Assembly (NCBI GenBank): GCA_963768025.1
Contig: CAVYGM010000008.1
Location: forward strand, 1 to 64,000
DNA from: CAVYGM01 sp963768025
GTDB taxonomy: Bacteria; Bacteroidota; Bacteroidia; Cytophagales; Spirosomataceae
DNA length: 64,000 nucleotides
Direction: 5' to 3'
In this document: one piece after another, positions 7,953 through 17,745 of the stretch
How the letters are laid out: every line of letters starts with the position of its first letter
Numbering within the stretch: the first letter of the stretch is position 1
Position numbers and translations under genes: made by a program
The notes under the pieces: generated by a model
Seen by the model: only the letters and a program-made list of their open reading frames with translations
What the model was told of the DNA's origin: nothing
Databases searched by the model: none

Positions 7953-8582
7953 ATGCTTTATACTAATACCGTAGTACCAGAAACCCTGTCCCTGTTGAAG
8001 GTATTGAACGAAATTCCTCTGTTGGACTCTTTCCCTTTGGTGGGCGGTACCAACCTGTCATTACGATTTGGGCACAGAGTCTCGGTTGATTTGGACCTTT
8101 TTACTAATCAGCCTTTTTATCCCGATGAGGTATTCGAATCGATTATAAAGGTATTCCCGCAAACAATTAAGTTGGATCAAAGGAGACAATCAATCTGGTT
8201 AACTATCGATGGAGTCAAAGTAGACCTGATTTTGCATGAATATCCCTACATCAATGGGTCGGAGCGTGTAGAGGGTATTCACCTTCTTACTGTTGAGGAC
8301 ATTATCCCCATGAAATTAGAAGCTATGGCAACTCGGGGAGTCAAAAAAGACTTTTGGGATATTGCTGAACTGCTTAACCACTTCTCATTGCATCAGATGT
8401 TTCAATTTCATCAGCAAAAATATTCCAACAGTGATATTGGACATATCATCTTGTCGGCAACCTACTTTGCCGATGCAGAAAAAGAAAAATCAGACCCAAT
8501 AAGCCTGAATGGTATAACCTGGAAAGAGGTAAAGACAAAAATGGAAAAGGCTGTTGAGAACTATGTGAAAGGAAAACTTTAA
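7953..8582 (+). CDS. AbiEii/AbiGii-family nucleotidyltransferase toxin
   Basis: The 209-residue protein has the DNA polymerase beta-like nucleotidyltransferase core: FPLVGGTNLSLRFGHR (GG and following helix), then SVDLDLFTN, the metal-binding DxD as DLD, and VKVDLILHEYPY with the third acidic residue. Later come a MKLEAMATRG segment and a helical C-terminus. AbiEii-type toxins transfer nucleotides to tRNA or other targets and give abortive phage resistance; the exact target cannot be read from sequence. It lies 3 bp after its partner and ends 41 bp before the convergent pntB gene, with a hairpin between. It is close to two other toxin or TIR loci, consistent with an accessory hotspot. Confidence 0.75.
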   Translation: MLYTNTVVPETLSLLKVLNEIPLLDSFPLVGGTNLSLRFGHRVSVDLDLFTNQPFYPDEVFESIIKVFPQTIKLDQRRQSIWLTIDGVKVDLILHEYPYINGSERVEGIHLLTVEDIIPMKLEAMATRGVKKDFWDIAELLNHFSLHQMFQFHQQKYSNSDIGHIILSATYFADAEKEKSDPISLNGITWKEVKTKMEKAVENYVKGKL

Positions 8583-8585
8583 GGT

Positions 8586-8614
8586 GCTGGTTCGCGCTGC
8601 AAGCGCAAACCAGC
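8586..8614. terminator. Perfect hairpin between convergent genes (bidirectional terminator)
   Basis: GCTGGTT (8586-8592) pairs with AACCAGC (8608-8614), and inside it GCGCT (8594-8598) pairs with AGCGC (8602-8606) around a GCA loop. It lies exactly between the ends of the nucleotidyltransferase gene and pntB. A short T-tract (TACTTTT) follows on the plus strand. Confidence 0.65.
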
Positions 8615-8623
8615 GTACTTTTC

Positions 8624-10021
8624 CTACATCTCCTTCAACTCCCCAACCATCTTCGTCAGGGTAGACTTGGCGTCACCGAAGAGCATGAGGCAGTTGGGGT
8701 AGCCGAAGAGTTCGTTTTCGATACCCGCATAGCCTACGCCCATGGAGCGCTTGCTCACGATCACCGTCCGGGCCTTGTCGGCATTCAGGATCGGCATACC
8801 GTAGATCGGGCTGGCCGGATTGGTACGGGCGGCGGGGTTTACCACGTCGTTGGCGCCTACCACGAGTACTACGTCGGTGTTGCCGAAGTCGTCGTTGATT
8901 TCCTCCATCTCGATCAGCTTGTCGTAGGGTACGTTCGACTCGGCCAACAGTACGTTCATGTGGCCGGGCATCCGGCCCGCTACCGGGTGAATCGCAAAGC
9001 GGACGTTGATGCCTTTTTTCTCAAGCAGATCCATCATCTCACGTACTACGTGCTGAGCTTGCGCCACGGCCATCCCGTAGCCGGGTACCACAATCACCGA
9101 CGAAGCCGAATCAAAAATCATGGCGGCTTCTTCTACGCCCACTTCCTTGATCACCATATCGCTGGCGTTGCCAGCACCAGCCGCACCACTACCCGAGGTA
9201 GCGCCAAAGCCACCGAGCAGCACGCTCACGAGCGAACGGTTCATGGCTTTGCACATGATCTGGGTCAGGATGATACCCGAGGCTCCTACCAGCGCACCGG
9301 TTACGATCAGTACCGAGTTATTGAGCACAAAACCCGTGGTGCAGGCCGCCATACCCGAGTAGGAGTTCAGCAGCGATATCACCACCGGCATATCGGCTCC
9401 ACCGATGGGGATTACAACCAATATACCCAGAATTAGGGAGATGACACCCATGATGATCATGGCGGTTACGAAGTCCAGCTCCATCGCTACCAGAACACCG
9501 CACACGATGGCGATGATCAGCATCACGAGGTTGAGCAGGTGTTGCCCTTTGAAAACAATGGCATTGCCACTGATTTTACCGCTTAGCTTTCCATAGGCCG
9601 TCAATGAGCCGGTAAACGTCACCGCACCGATCAATACCGACAGCAGAATGCTGATAAGGGTGATCATGTCGGTGCTCAGGTCGGGTTGCTCAACGGCGCG
9701 GGTCCAGTAGTCGGAGAAGGCTACGAACAGAGAGGCTGCGCCGCCAAAGCCGTTGAAAATCGCCACCATTTCGGGCATTTGGGTCATTTCTACGCGCCGG
9801 GCCCATACCAGGCCAATGGCACCCCCCACCAGCATAGAGCTGAATGTTTCGATGGGCGTAAGGAGCTGCGATTGTACCAGCGTGGCAAGTACGGCCAGCA
9901 GCATGGCCACCGCCGACAGGATATTGCCCTGCCGCGCTTCGGAGGTTTTATTGAGTTTTTTGATCCCCACGATAAACAAAATCGTGGCGATGAGGTAGGT
10001 GACTTGTATAAGAATATTCAT
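8624..10021 (-). CDS. pntB: NAD(P) transhydrogenase subunit beta
   Basis: Subunit beta of the proton-translocating, Re/Si-specific transhydrogenase (NADH + NADP+ exchange driven by the proton gradient, supplying NADPH). The 465 residues match the usual length. The first ~260 hold about eight membrane helices (for example IATILFIVGIKKL, ILLSVLIGAVTFTGSL). The C-terminal domain III binds NADP(H): IVPGYGMAVAQAQH, FAIHPVAGRMPGHMNVLLAE, and DVVNPAARTNPASPIYGMP are all family signatures. The reading frame is intact. It is the last gene of a pntAA-pntAB-pntB operon, 41 bp after pntAB. Confidence 0.95.
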   Translation of the reverse strand: MNILIQVTYLIATILFIVGIKKLNKTSEARQGNILSAVAMLLAVLATLVQSQLLTPIETFSSMLVGGAIGLVWARRVEMTQMPEMVAIFNGFGGAASLFVAFSDYWTRAVEQPDLSTDMITLISILLSVLIGAVTFTGSLTAYGKLSGKISGNAIVFKGQHLLNLVMLIIAIVCGVLVAMELDFVTAMIIMGVISLILGILVVIPIGGADMPVVISLLNSYSGMAACTTGFVLNNSVLIVTGALVGASGIILTQIMCKAMNRSLVSVLLGGFGATSGSGAAGAGNASDMVIKEVGVEEAAMIFDSASSVIVVPGYGMAVAQAQHVVREMMDLLEKKGINVRFAIHPVAGRMPGHMNVLLAESNVPYDKLIEMEEINDDFGNTDVVLVVGANDVVNPAARTNPASPIYGMPILNADKARTVIVSKRSMGVGYAGIENELFGYPNCLMLFGDAKSTLTKMVGELKEM

Positions 10022-10062
10022 GGAGAGATCTTAGGAGTTAACCGTGATAAATGGACGGATCA

Positions 10063-10344
10063 TCATTTTTTCTTTTTGAACATCTGGAGCATCCGGTCGG
10101 TCACGGCGTAGCCGCCCACTACGTTGATGGTAGCCAGTACCAGCGCCACCATACCGAGGTACTTGCTGACGTCGCCCTCGCGCACGCACAGGATGGCCCC
10201 TACGATGGTGATCCCCGATATGGCATTGGAACCCGACATCAGCGGCGTGTGCAGAGTGGGGGGTACCTTGGCAATAAGCTCAAATCCGCAGTAGCTTGCC
10301 AGCACCAGGATGTACAGCAGGAATATGAAGTTTTCGATTGACAT
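10063..10344 (-). CDS. pntAB: NAD(P) transhydrogenase subunit alpha, membrane part
   Basis: The start taken is ATG at 10344 (MSIENFIFLLYILVLASYCG); an upstream extension of the open frame overlaps pntAA and is not protein-like. The 93 residues carry three membrane helices and the conserved IAKVPPTLHTPLMSGSNAIS segment of domain II. In many bacteria PntA is one chain; here, as in Rhodospirillum-type enzymes, it is split into NAD-binding and membrane subunits. The gap to pntAA is 115 bp, without an obvious promoter. Confidence 0.92.
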   Translation of the reverse strand: MSIENFIFLLYILVLASYCGFELIAKVPPTLHTPLMSGSNAISGITIVGAILCVREGDVSKYLGMVALVLATINVVGGYAVTDRMLQMFKKKK

Positions 10345-10459
10345 AGTCTTCTTAGTTGAAAGTTTAAGGTTGGTTAAATGTTCAGAGTGCTGTTCGAATC
10401 TGAAGTCGCAGGAATGATCCTTCACTTTTAACTCATCTAACTCTGAACCATCATACCAC

Positions 10460-11593
10460 TCATTTTTTAGCCAGTATTTCCTTCGTAAAGCCATGTACCA
10501 GCTCGCCCTGATGGGTGATGAGGCTGCCTTTGGTAACATCTTCGTCCATTTCCCACTTGAAGCCGTCCTTAGTGGCCAGGTGTATCAGCAGCGTAGAGAT
10601 GTTCTTGGCGTAGAGTTCACTGGCGTTGACGGGCAGCAGCGAAGGGATGTTGGCTTCGCCGATGATGGTGACGCCGTGCTTGACGACCGTCTTGCCAAAT
10701 TCGCTCAGTTCGCAGTTACCGCCCGACTCTACGGCCATGTCTACAATCACGGAGCCGGTTTTCATGCTTTTTACCATCTCTTCGGTAATCAGGACGGGGG
10801 CTTTTTTACCAATCACGAGCGCGGTAGTGATGGCGATGTCCGCCTCCTTGATGCGCTCCTTCACCAGGGCCTGCTGCTTTTGCAGGTACTCGGCCGATAC
10901 CTCCTTGGCATAGCCGCCTTCTACCTTTACTCCTTCCACACCCTCTACCGTCAAAAAGCGTCCGCCCAATGACTCCACCTGCTCTTTGGTTTCGGCGCGT
11001 ACGTCGGTGGCTTCCACCACGGCACCCAGGCGCTTGGCGGTAGCGATAGCCTGCAAGCCCGCTACTCCGGCTCCGAACACCAGTACCCGCGAAGGCGTGA
11101 TGGTACCCGCGGCGGTCATCATCAGCGGGAAGATTTTCCCTAGGGCGTTAGCTCCGAGCAGAACGGCCTTGTAACCCGCCAGGTTGGCCTGCGAGCTAAG
11201 CGCGTCCATTTTCTGCGCCCGCGAGATACGCGGCACGGCATCCATGGAAAAAGCGGTGATCTTTTTGCGGTTAAATGCCTCCACAACCTCAGGAATGGTG
11301 TAGGCGTACAGATACGAAATCAGGATAGAACCCTCTTTCATAGCAGCTACCTCATTTTCGGTGGGGGCGTTTACTTTCAGAACCACGTCGGCATCGGCGA
11401 AAGCCGCGGCGGCAGTGGGTGCGATGGTTGCCCCGGCCTGCAGGTAGTTGTTGTCTGAAAAATAGGAGGCTTCACCGGCACCTGACTCGATCAGGCACGA
11501 AAATCCGGCTTTTTGGAGAGATTTCACCACGTCGGGTGTCAGAGCCACACGCCTTTCCAGAGGCTTGGTCTCTTTGGGAACTGCAATTTTCAA
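10460..11593 (-). CDS. pntAA: NAD(P) transhydrogenase subunit alpha, NAD(H)-binding part
   Basis: The 377-residue soluble domain I of transhydrogenase. It opens MKIAVPKETKPLERRVALTP, the signature shared with alanine dehydrogenase. It has RISRAQKMDALSSQANLAGY, the Rossmann fold VLVFGAGVAGLQAIATAKRLG followed by the acidic VEATDVR that binds the ribose, and IVDMAVESGGNCE. It peripherally caps the membrane subunits and hands hydride from NADH to NADP+ in PntB. First gene of the operon; a TACCTTTG box lies 45 bp upstream of the ATG. The frame is intact. Confidence 0.95.
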   Translation of the reverse strand: MKIAVPKETKPLERRVALTPDVVKSLQKAGFSCLIESGAGEASYFSDNNYLQAGATIAPTAAAAFADADVVLKVNAPTENEVAAMKEGSILISYLYAYTIPEVVEAFNRKKITAFSMDAVPRISRAQKMDALSSQANLAGYKAVLLGANALGKIFPLMMTAAGTITPSRVLVFGAGVAGLQAIATAKRLGAVVEATDVRAETKEQVESLGGRFLTVEGVEGVKVEGGYAKEVSAEYLQKQQALVKERIKEADIAITTALVIGKKAPVLITEEMVKSMKTGSVIVDMAVESGGNCELSEFGKTVVKHGVTIIGEANIPSLLPVNASELYAKNISTLLIHLATKDGFKWEMDEDVTKGSLITHQGELVHGFTKEILAKK

Positions 11594-11637
11594 GGTAAAC
11601 TGAGGTGGTTTGGTGAACGACTACTCTTTCTGGACGA

Positions 11638-11645
11638 CAAAGGTA
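11638..11645 (-). promoter_or_regulatory. Bacteroidota -7 box candidate for the pnt operon
   Basis: TACCTTTG on the minus strand matches TAnnTTTG exactly and lies 45 bp upstream of the pntAA start. No TTG is found at the expected 18-20 bp further upstream, so the match is only half supported. Confidence 0.35.
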
Positions 11646-11932
11646 GTGCTTACTACCTACGTTTCGTAGTATTTTTTTATTAGTAAGTGTCGGATTGACA
11701 AATTATAATTATTTGAAAATCATTGCCTAAACAATGTTTGTTTTTGCAAAAATGTACATCGGCCAAATAGGATCCAAGTACAGTCAGGTTTTGATAGATG
11801 CAACCGATTACCCTTAGGTAGCTACTCTAGAATCAAGCCGTCGTTGGTATTTTCACTAAAGACACGACAAGGCTGTCAGGGTGATATTGGCTTTCTGACG
11901 AACTTTCGGAAAAAGAATTGACACACGGGCGG
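11646..11932. other. Intergenic region between the GH67-like gene and pntAA
   Basis: No gene seen. A small hairpin CTACG-TTT-CGTAG at about 11658-11670 is followed by a T7 run and could terminate plus-strand transcripts. The rest is AT-rich up to about 11760, then of mixed composition. Confidence 0.4.
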
Positions 11933-14008
11933 TCACTTTCCTCGGGCGATTTCTACGTCACGCTCTACCTCGGGTAATTTTCCGGCGAAGGAAAACGGAT
12001 CGGCTGTGTGGAAGAGAAAGGAAGGTTTGTTGTACTTTTCAATCTCCGCCGCGTAGTTCTTCCAGTGGGTCACGCATTGTTGCAGGAGCGAGACCGCCTC
12101 GTTTTGGTAGGGCTTTTGTCCGTTTTTGCGGTACTTGGCCAGGGCCACGCCCGCCCGCAGCTTGTCGGCAAAGTAGCGCGCAAAGTACGACCAGGCGGCC
12201 AGATCAGCCAGTTCGGCATCCAGCGTGGGCGTTCCTTTGCCGGTCCATTTTTGCGCAATGCTCAGAGCGCGCTGGGCAATTCGATCCAGGCTGTCGGCCA
12301 GTTGGGGCGGCGAAAGAATGCCCGGTGCTACCTTTTCACCGTTAGCGAGATAGGTCTTGATATTGACGAAGCGGAGCGTGTCCAGTACGGGATGGTCTAT
12401 GATGCTATTGATGTCGAAGAGATGGTGTTTTCCGACTCCAAACCAATTTCCGAAACTCTCGGTGTAGAGCGTCAGGTCGTTTTGACCCTTGTGGTAGGAC
12501 GCAAACAGCAGCGGTACCTGACTGGCATTTTTCCATCCCGTCAGCAAATCGGCGGCCTTATCCGCGCCAAAGCGGTCGGCCAGCAGATTTTGGAAAACTG
12601 CGTCCGGGGTGGTACTATCATACAGCAACCGGCCCCACACGGCGTACCACAGCCATTGCCGCTGAAAGTGCCAGTTCCAGGTCCGGTGTGGGCCCGCCTC
12701 GCTCATGTAATCCTTCGCGGGGATAATCCCCTCCGATCCCACAAAGCAGCCACCCACGTAGTTGGCTCCGTTGTTGTTGATAAACTGCCGGATAAAATCG
12801 GGCTGTCCCCAGCGTAGGACAAAGAAATCCTCATTGCGTAGCGTCCAGACTACCTTAAATTTATCCGAAACCGGATTCCAGTAGGCGTCCGACAGTTTGC
12901 CGCCGTGAACGTGGAATAGGTTGGGCGACGAATGCCCGTGCGACCAGTTGTACTTAAACTCCACGAAAGAATCCGTCACGTCCAGCCCCTCCACCTGCTG
13001 CCGGGTACGCAGGTCGTTCTCGTAGCTGGTGGTGCCACCCGACTTTTCGTTGGCGGAGAGCGGGGCGCGGTACACAAACTTGATCTTACGCTTGGCGTCA
13101 CGCATCCCGGCCAGGATGGTGCGGTCGAGCCAGGCGCGGCGCTCGTCGGGGCTTTGGCCCCCCATGCGTTCGCCCAGCGTGATACCCAGGCCGTCGAGGT
13201 CGTCGTATTCGTCAATGACCTGCCGGATAATTTCGCGGGTGTAGCGCTCGGTGATTTGCGTGGTGTCGCCGTCGCCAAAGTGCGACCCCTCGTAGCCACC
13301 CACGTTGTGGGCCCGCGCAAAGGAGGGCGACACAAACGTGTTCCAATTGATGACATAGGTTTCGATTCCGCGCTCGTGCGCCATGCGAAAAAGTTCTTTC
13401 CAGAACATCTTCCACTCGCCCATCTCGAACTCATTGAACTGCGTAGCTTCCGGAAAATGCTCGGGCATGACCATGTAGTGAAACAGATGCTGCGACCACA
13501 GCGACAGTACGTTAAAACGGCTTTGGGCCATGTTGTCGAGGTAGGCCTCCCAGAAATTCAGGTCGCGGCAGGTCAAGTCATGCTGAGTCAGGGAGGGGCC
13601 GTTGCGGTAAGCCATGTAGGGCAGGTTGAACTTGACGGCCCGGAAACTCAGGCGGGGCCGCACGGTTTTGTCTGAAATCTGAGCCAGACTTTTGCCCCAA
13701 CGTACCTGTTCGCCCAGATCCAGAAGGCCGTAGAGGGTACCATTGTCGTCGCCCGCCTGAAGCAAGAGTTGACTGCCCCGCCGCTGGATTCGGTAGGTTT
13801 CCTTGCCTAGGGATGCCTCGGTCGTAGCCACTACGTTAGCCGTGGCCGGGGTAGTTTCTTTGACCACAAAGCCCGTTTTTTCTACCGACTGCCGGAACTG
13901 CCGCAGGGCGTAGTTCACCACGGGTGATTTTGACGCTAGGGCGATGGTAATATCTTTGGAAATGGCCGATAACGGGAGCAGGAAAAAAAGCAGGATGATC
14001 TTTTTCAT
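11933..14008 (-). CDS. Secreted alpha-glucuronidase-like (GH67-related) protein
   Basis: A 691-residue protein with a signal peptide (MKKIILLFFLLPLSAISK). Residues ~20-110 resemble the N-terminal domain found in GH67 and some GH20-type enzymes (VNYALRQFRQSVEKTGF, GTLYGLLDLGEQVRWG). A barrel-like region follows, with FRAVKFNLPYMAYR, MAQSRFNVLSLWSQHLFHY, a HERGIETYVINWNTF strand, DGLGITLGERMG (candidate acidic catalytic residues), and FVEFKYNWSHGHSS. The C-terminal third is helical. It probably hydrolyses an acidic or decorated glycan in the periplasm, but the active-site acids cannot be assigned by eye and the family call is tentative. The frame is intact. It stands alone, convergent with nothing and followed by pnt. 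Confidence 0.55.
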   Translation of the reverse strand: MKKIILLFFLLPLSAISKDITIALASKSPVVNYALRQFRQSVEKTGFVVKETTPATANVVATTEASLGKETYRIQRRGSQLLLQAGDDNGTLYGLLDLGEQVRWGKSLAQISDKTVRPRLSFRAVKFNLPYMAYRNGPSLTQHDLTCRDLNFWEAYLDNMAQSRFNVLSLWSQHLFHYMVMPEHFPEATQFNEFEMGEWKMFWKELFRMAHERGIETYVINWNTFVSPSFARAHNVGGYEGSHFGDGDTTQITERYTREIIRQVIDEYDDLDGLGITLGERMGGQSPDERRAWLDRTILAGMRDAKRKIKFVYRAPLSANEKSGGTTSYENDLRTRQQVEGLDVTDSFVEFKYNWSHGHSSPNLFHVHGGKLSDAYWNPVSDKFKVVWTLRNEDFFVLRWGQPDFIRQFINNNGANYVGGCFVGSEGIIPAKDYMSEAGPHRTWNWHFQRQWLWYAVWGRLLYDSTTPDAVFQNLLADRFGADKAADLLTGWKNASQVPLLFASYHKGQNDLTLYTESFGNWFGVGKHHLFDINSIIDHPVLDTLRFVNIKTYLANGEKVAPGILSPPQLADSLDRIAQRALSIAQKWTGKGTPTLDAELADLAAWSYFARYFADKLRAGVALAKYRKNGQKPYQNEAVSLLQQCVTHWKNYAAEIEKYNKPSFLFHTADPFSFAGKLPEVERDVEIARGK

Positions 14009-14297
14009 TACTATTTTGTTAAAACCTCTATCTCTTTGCCAAAATAGGCGATCATGATAGCCAGTTCGTGGAACTGTTTAAGAAAGTAAAAGCGAATCGG
14101 AAAGCGACTTTCCTTCATGATCCAGGTCGCTGACTTCGAATCTAAAGGCAGAAACAATCTGTTTTTCCTCTATCGTCGGGTTTATTTGACGACTCTCCGT
14201 TGGTAGTAAAAACCAGGCAAGGGCTTCTTATAGTTGATCGATCGCCGGGAAAGACACAGCTTGATTCCCCATACGATCCATTACTTCTGAGGGCCCT

Positions 14298-16024
14298 ATG
14301 AATCTCCAAAAAAGCCTATTGCTATTCTTCCTGTTCCTTCTTCCATTGGTGAGTATGGGGCAAGCACCGGCTTATTCTACGGATGAGGTAGTCATACGAA
14401 AAGGGCAGAAAACTTTTAATGCAAACTGTGTTTCCTGCCACGGAATCAATGAAGGTGCCTTTGGGCCGAAGCTGGGTGGAGTGACGACCATCAGGTCGTT
14501 GAGTGAGTTGATGGACTTTACCAGAAATCCTCAAAAATATGTCGATAAAGCTGACGAAAGAACGGTCGCTTTGGTATCGGAATACAAATCCGTGATGCCA
14601 GCCTTTGAACAATTAACTGATGCGGAATTGGCGTCCATTTTTTCTTTCATTGCAAGTGAAACGAAGAAAAAGAATATTCAGCCCAAAGTGGTTAAGGCAT
14701 TCTCAGGCAAGAACACCGATCTGAGCTTTTGCCCTCCCGTTGCGCCCTCCCGTCTGTGGATAGAATTGGAAGATTTTGCGCAAATTCCACGACAACACGA
14801 TGCCCCCGACGACAAAGGCATTGCTACGGTACGGACCGATCCGAATCATACAGGTGATTTGTTCGTCAGCGATCAAGTTGGCCTTATTTACCGAATTCAT
14901 GACCGGAGTCCCACAGCTTTACCTCAACCTTCGCGAAGAGTTGAAGGACTTTATTTTTTCGCCCGGTATTGGTACCGGACTGGGCAGTTTTGATTTTCAC
15001 CCGCTTTTCAATCAAAACGGGTTGCTGTACACCACCCACGCCGAGAATTACGCGGGGAAACCCGCCCTCAACGAGGGTGCCTGGAACGATACCATCGGGG
15101 TGGGCCTGCAATGGGTACTGACCGAGTGGAAAACCCCCAATCCCCAAGGTGCTTCTTTTCAGGGTACCCGCAGGGAGGTACTCAGGAGTCAATACCCCCA
15201 CCACCGCGCACGGGATGCAGGACATCACCTTTGCTCCGGGTCTACGTCCTGGTGATGCCGATTTCGGGATGTTGTACATCGGGATTGGCGATGGCGGTTC
15301 CAACAATATCCGGCTTCCCGAGCTTTGCCACGATCCGGGTTCTTTGCTGGGCGTCATTCTGCGCATCGATCCCCTGTCAACAAACGGGCAAAACGGTGCC
15401 TATGGCTATCCGCCCGACAATCCTTTTGTAAAGCGGGAGGTACCGGGCGCGCGGAAGGAAATTTACGCCTACGGCTTCCGGAATCCGCACCGCATGGCCT
15501 GGGACGAGGCGAATGGAAACCGATTGCTGGTTGCCGACATCGGCGAGGCCAATGTAGAGGAAGTCAATGTCGTCGTGAACGGGGGCGACTACGGATGGAG
15601 CAACCAGGAAGGTTTGTACGGAGTCAATACCCGTATCGATAAGACGGTACTTTTCGAGTTGAGCGATGCCCAAAAACAAAATATCAATCTTCCTTTTGGA
15701 CAATATGACCACAGCGATGGCAACGCCATTAGCGGTGGATTTATCTACGAAGGCCCGCTTTCGGTCCTGACGGGGAAGTATGTTTTCGGGGATATCGTTA
15801 CGGGTCGTCTGTTTTACATGAATATCGATCCCGCCCTGTCTGATTCGACTATTTATGCTATTAATCTGGCAAATGAAGGCAAGGCATCGTCCATGCGGGA
15901 GCTAAGCGGACAAAAAAGGGTTCACCTCAGAGTTGGTTATGATCGGGCGACAAAGGAACTGTTTCTGACCACAAAAAAAGACGGAATGATCAGAAAAGTG
16001 AATAAAGCCTACCTAAAAAACTGA
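14298..16024 (+). CDS. Cytochrome c / PQQ-type sugar (glucose/sorbosone) dehydrogenase fusion (frameshifted; about 575 aa)
   Basis: The signal peptide MNLQKSLLLFFLFLLPL precedes a class I cytochrome c domain with the haem motif CVSCHG at about residue 48 and a distal methionine candidate in YKSVMPAFEQL. After residue ~170 comes a six-bladed GSDH propeller: TDPNHTGDLFVSDQVGLIYRI, FSPGIGTGLGSFDFHP, MLYIGIGDGGSNN, EIYAYGFRNPHRMAWD, and VNVVVNGGDYGW. Two indels (near 14900 and 15190) split it into three frames. Such enzymes oxidise sugars in the periplasm and pass electrons through the cytochrome. It lies 10 bp before the first DUF1080 gene, suggesting joint action on an oxidised (keto) sugar. 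Confidence 0.8.
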
Positions 16025-16033
16025 CCGATTAGG

Positions 16034-16769
16034 ATGCAAAAAATCTATATTCTTTTCCTGCTCTGTCTTTTCTCCCGCACTAGCGAGGCGCAGAAGCCCG
16101 AGGATTGGACACCGCTGTTCAACGGAAAGAACCTGGATGGGTGGGGAGTGGTGGGCAAACCCGCCAAAGTACAGGTGGCGGACAGTAGCCTGCGCCTGCA
16201 AATGACCGCCCATACTTCGCGCCACGCTTTTGTACGCAGCGAAGGAAAGTACCGGAACTTTATAGTTGAAGTGGATTATCGGCGCAACCTGAACCTGGAC
16301 TCAGGCATTCTCTTTCGGAGTATCGACGCCCCCGATACTGCCTTCTCCTCCATCTTTGGCTATATGGTCAAAGTAGATCCCCGGCCGGCCCGACGGTGGA
16401 CCGGAGGGATTTTTGTTGACTACGGGAATGGACACGAATGGCTGCAAACTCTGGAAAAAAACGAAGAGGCCCGAAACGCTGAGCACGCAGGCGGTGAATG
16501 GAATCGGTTGAGAATCGAGGCAATCGGCGATCATATTAAGGTATGGCTCAACGATATACCAACGGCGAACCTGCTGGATAACCGCTACAAAAAGGGCTAT
16601 ATAGCCTTCAAGATTCACTTCTTAGCTACATGACAAAGCGCAGGAAGATTTGATGATCGCTTTCAGGAATATACGGATCATTGCACGGAACGTAAGGAAA
16701 TATTCCCGCCCGATTTCCCTACCCCTGCACGATACGAGGGGACGATCAAATATCACTTACTTCCGATGA
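16034..16769 (+). CDS. Secreted DUF1080 (3-keto-disaccharide hydrolase-like) protein, first of a tandem pair (frameshifted)
   Basis: Signal peptide MQKIYILFLLCLFSRTSEA, then the concanavalin-like fold typical of DUF1080: WTPLFNGKNLDGWGVVG, an RNFIVEVDYRRN strand, LDSGILFRS, YMVKVDPRPARRWTGGIF, and IKVWLNDIPTANLLDN. An indel at about 16632 hides the last ~45 residues (AFRNIRIIARN). DUF1080 proteins are now known to cleave 3-keto-glycosides by elimination/hydration. The corrected end overlaps the next gene by 4 bp (ATGA), so the tandem paralogues are translationally coupled. Confidence 0.75.
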
Positions 16770-17462
16770 AAGCAAACTCAAAAAATATCCTCCTTAGTAT
16801 TCTGCTGCTTGTGCTCCGGTATGGGCTTTTGCCAACCGTGGAAACCTCTTTTCAATGGTAAAGATTTGAAGGGCTGGTCGAAGGTAGGGGATGCTGCTAC
16901 TTTTACGGTGGAAGAGGGGGCCATCCGGATGCACCGCAAAGCCAACACCCGCGAACATACTTTTTTGAGGACTAACAAAAAGTATCGGGATTTTATTTTG
17001 GAGTTGGAATGCAGGAGAGACGAGCAGTTTCAGTACGGTATATTGGTGAGGGCCGTTCCGGCTCCCGATACGGCGCACGTACGCCTGTACGGGTACCAAG
17101 TCAAGGTGGATCACAACGCGAACCGCCGGTGGACGGGCGCTATTTTTGATGATTACGGGAATACCTGGCGGTGGCTGTCCACCCTGTCAGATAATCCCGA
17201 AGCCCAGAATGCCCTCAAAGAAGCGGGACTGTGGGACCACTATCGGATTGAACTCATAGGCAATCATCTGAAAGTATGGGTGAACGGAGTGGCGGCCACT
17301 AACCTGATCAGCGAAAAATACAGGAAAGGGTACATTGCCCTGAAAATCCATTTTCTGGGCGATAATGTCGCGCTCGAAAAGCCTACCGCCTGGGTCAGGA
17401 ATATAAGGATCATTACCAGAAATCCCGGAGAGTACTCCCGACCCATGGAGATTGCTGAGTGA
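16766..17462 (+). CDS. Secreted DUF1080 (3-keto-disaccharide hydrolase-like) protein, second of a tandem pair (frameshifted)
   Basis: ATG at 16766 gives a signal peptide MKANSKNILLSILLLVL. One base change near 16805 is needed to join it to CSGMGFCQPWKPLFNGKDL in the main frame. The body parallels its neighbour closely: GILVRAVPAPDTAHVRLYGY, QVKVDHNANRRWTGAIF, LKVWVNGVAATNLIS, KGYIALKIHFLG, and WVRNIRIITRN. The two arose by duplication and share the sugar-oxidising cytochrome gene upstream. A 280-bp gap with no clear terminator separates it from the sigma factor gene. Confidence 0.75.
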
Positions 17463-17745
17463 TCGAAAGCATTCCGCATTCCGTTCTATATCTAACTCCG
17501 GGGCGGACCTCGATTCATATTTAGTTGAATTTCACGATTTCAATAGACCAACACGGGGCATATTCCTAACCATGTCAGCAGCGGCTTCTTATCCGGTTTG
17601 ACATCCAGAATCGTCGTTCGTTTTTTTACCGACGGCCGCTAAAAATAATCATCTTTTTTTCAGGACAAATACAGCATGCCTGTCTCTTTACTCATGAAAT
17701 CTTTTTTATGTCATGTTTTATCATGGGTAATTATAAAATTGTTGC

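Noticed and set aside
12008..12817. Long plus-strand open frame within the GH67-like gene
   Set aside because: It is antisense to a gene with a signal peptide, intact frame and protein-like sequence; typical of GC-rich antisense frames.
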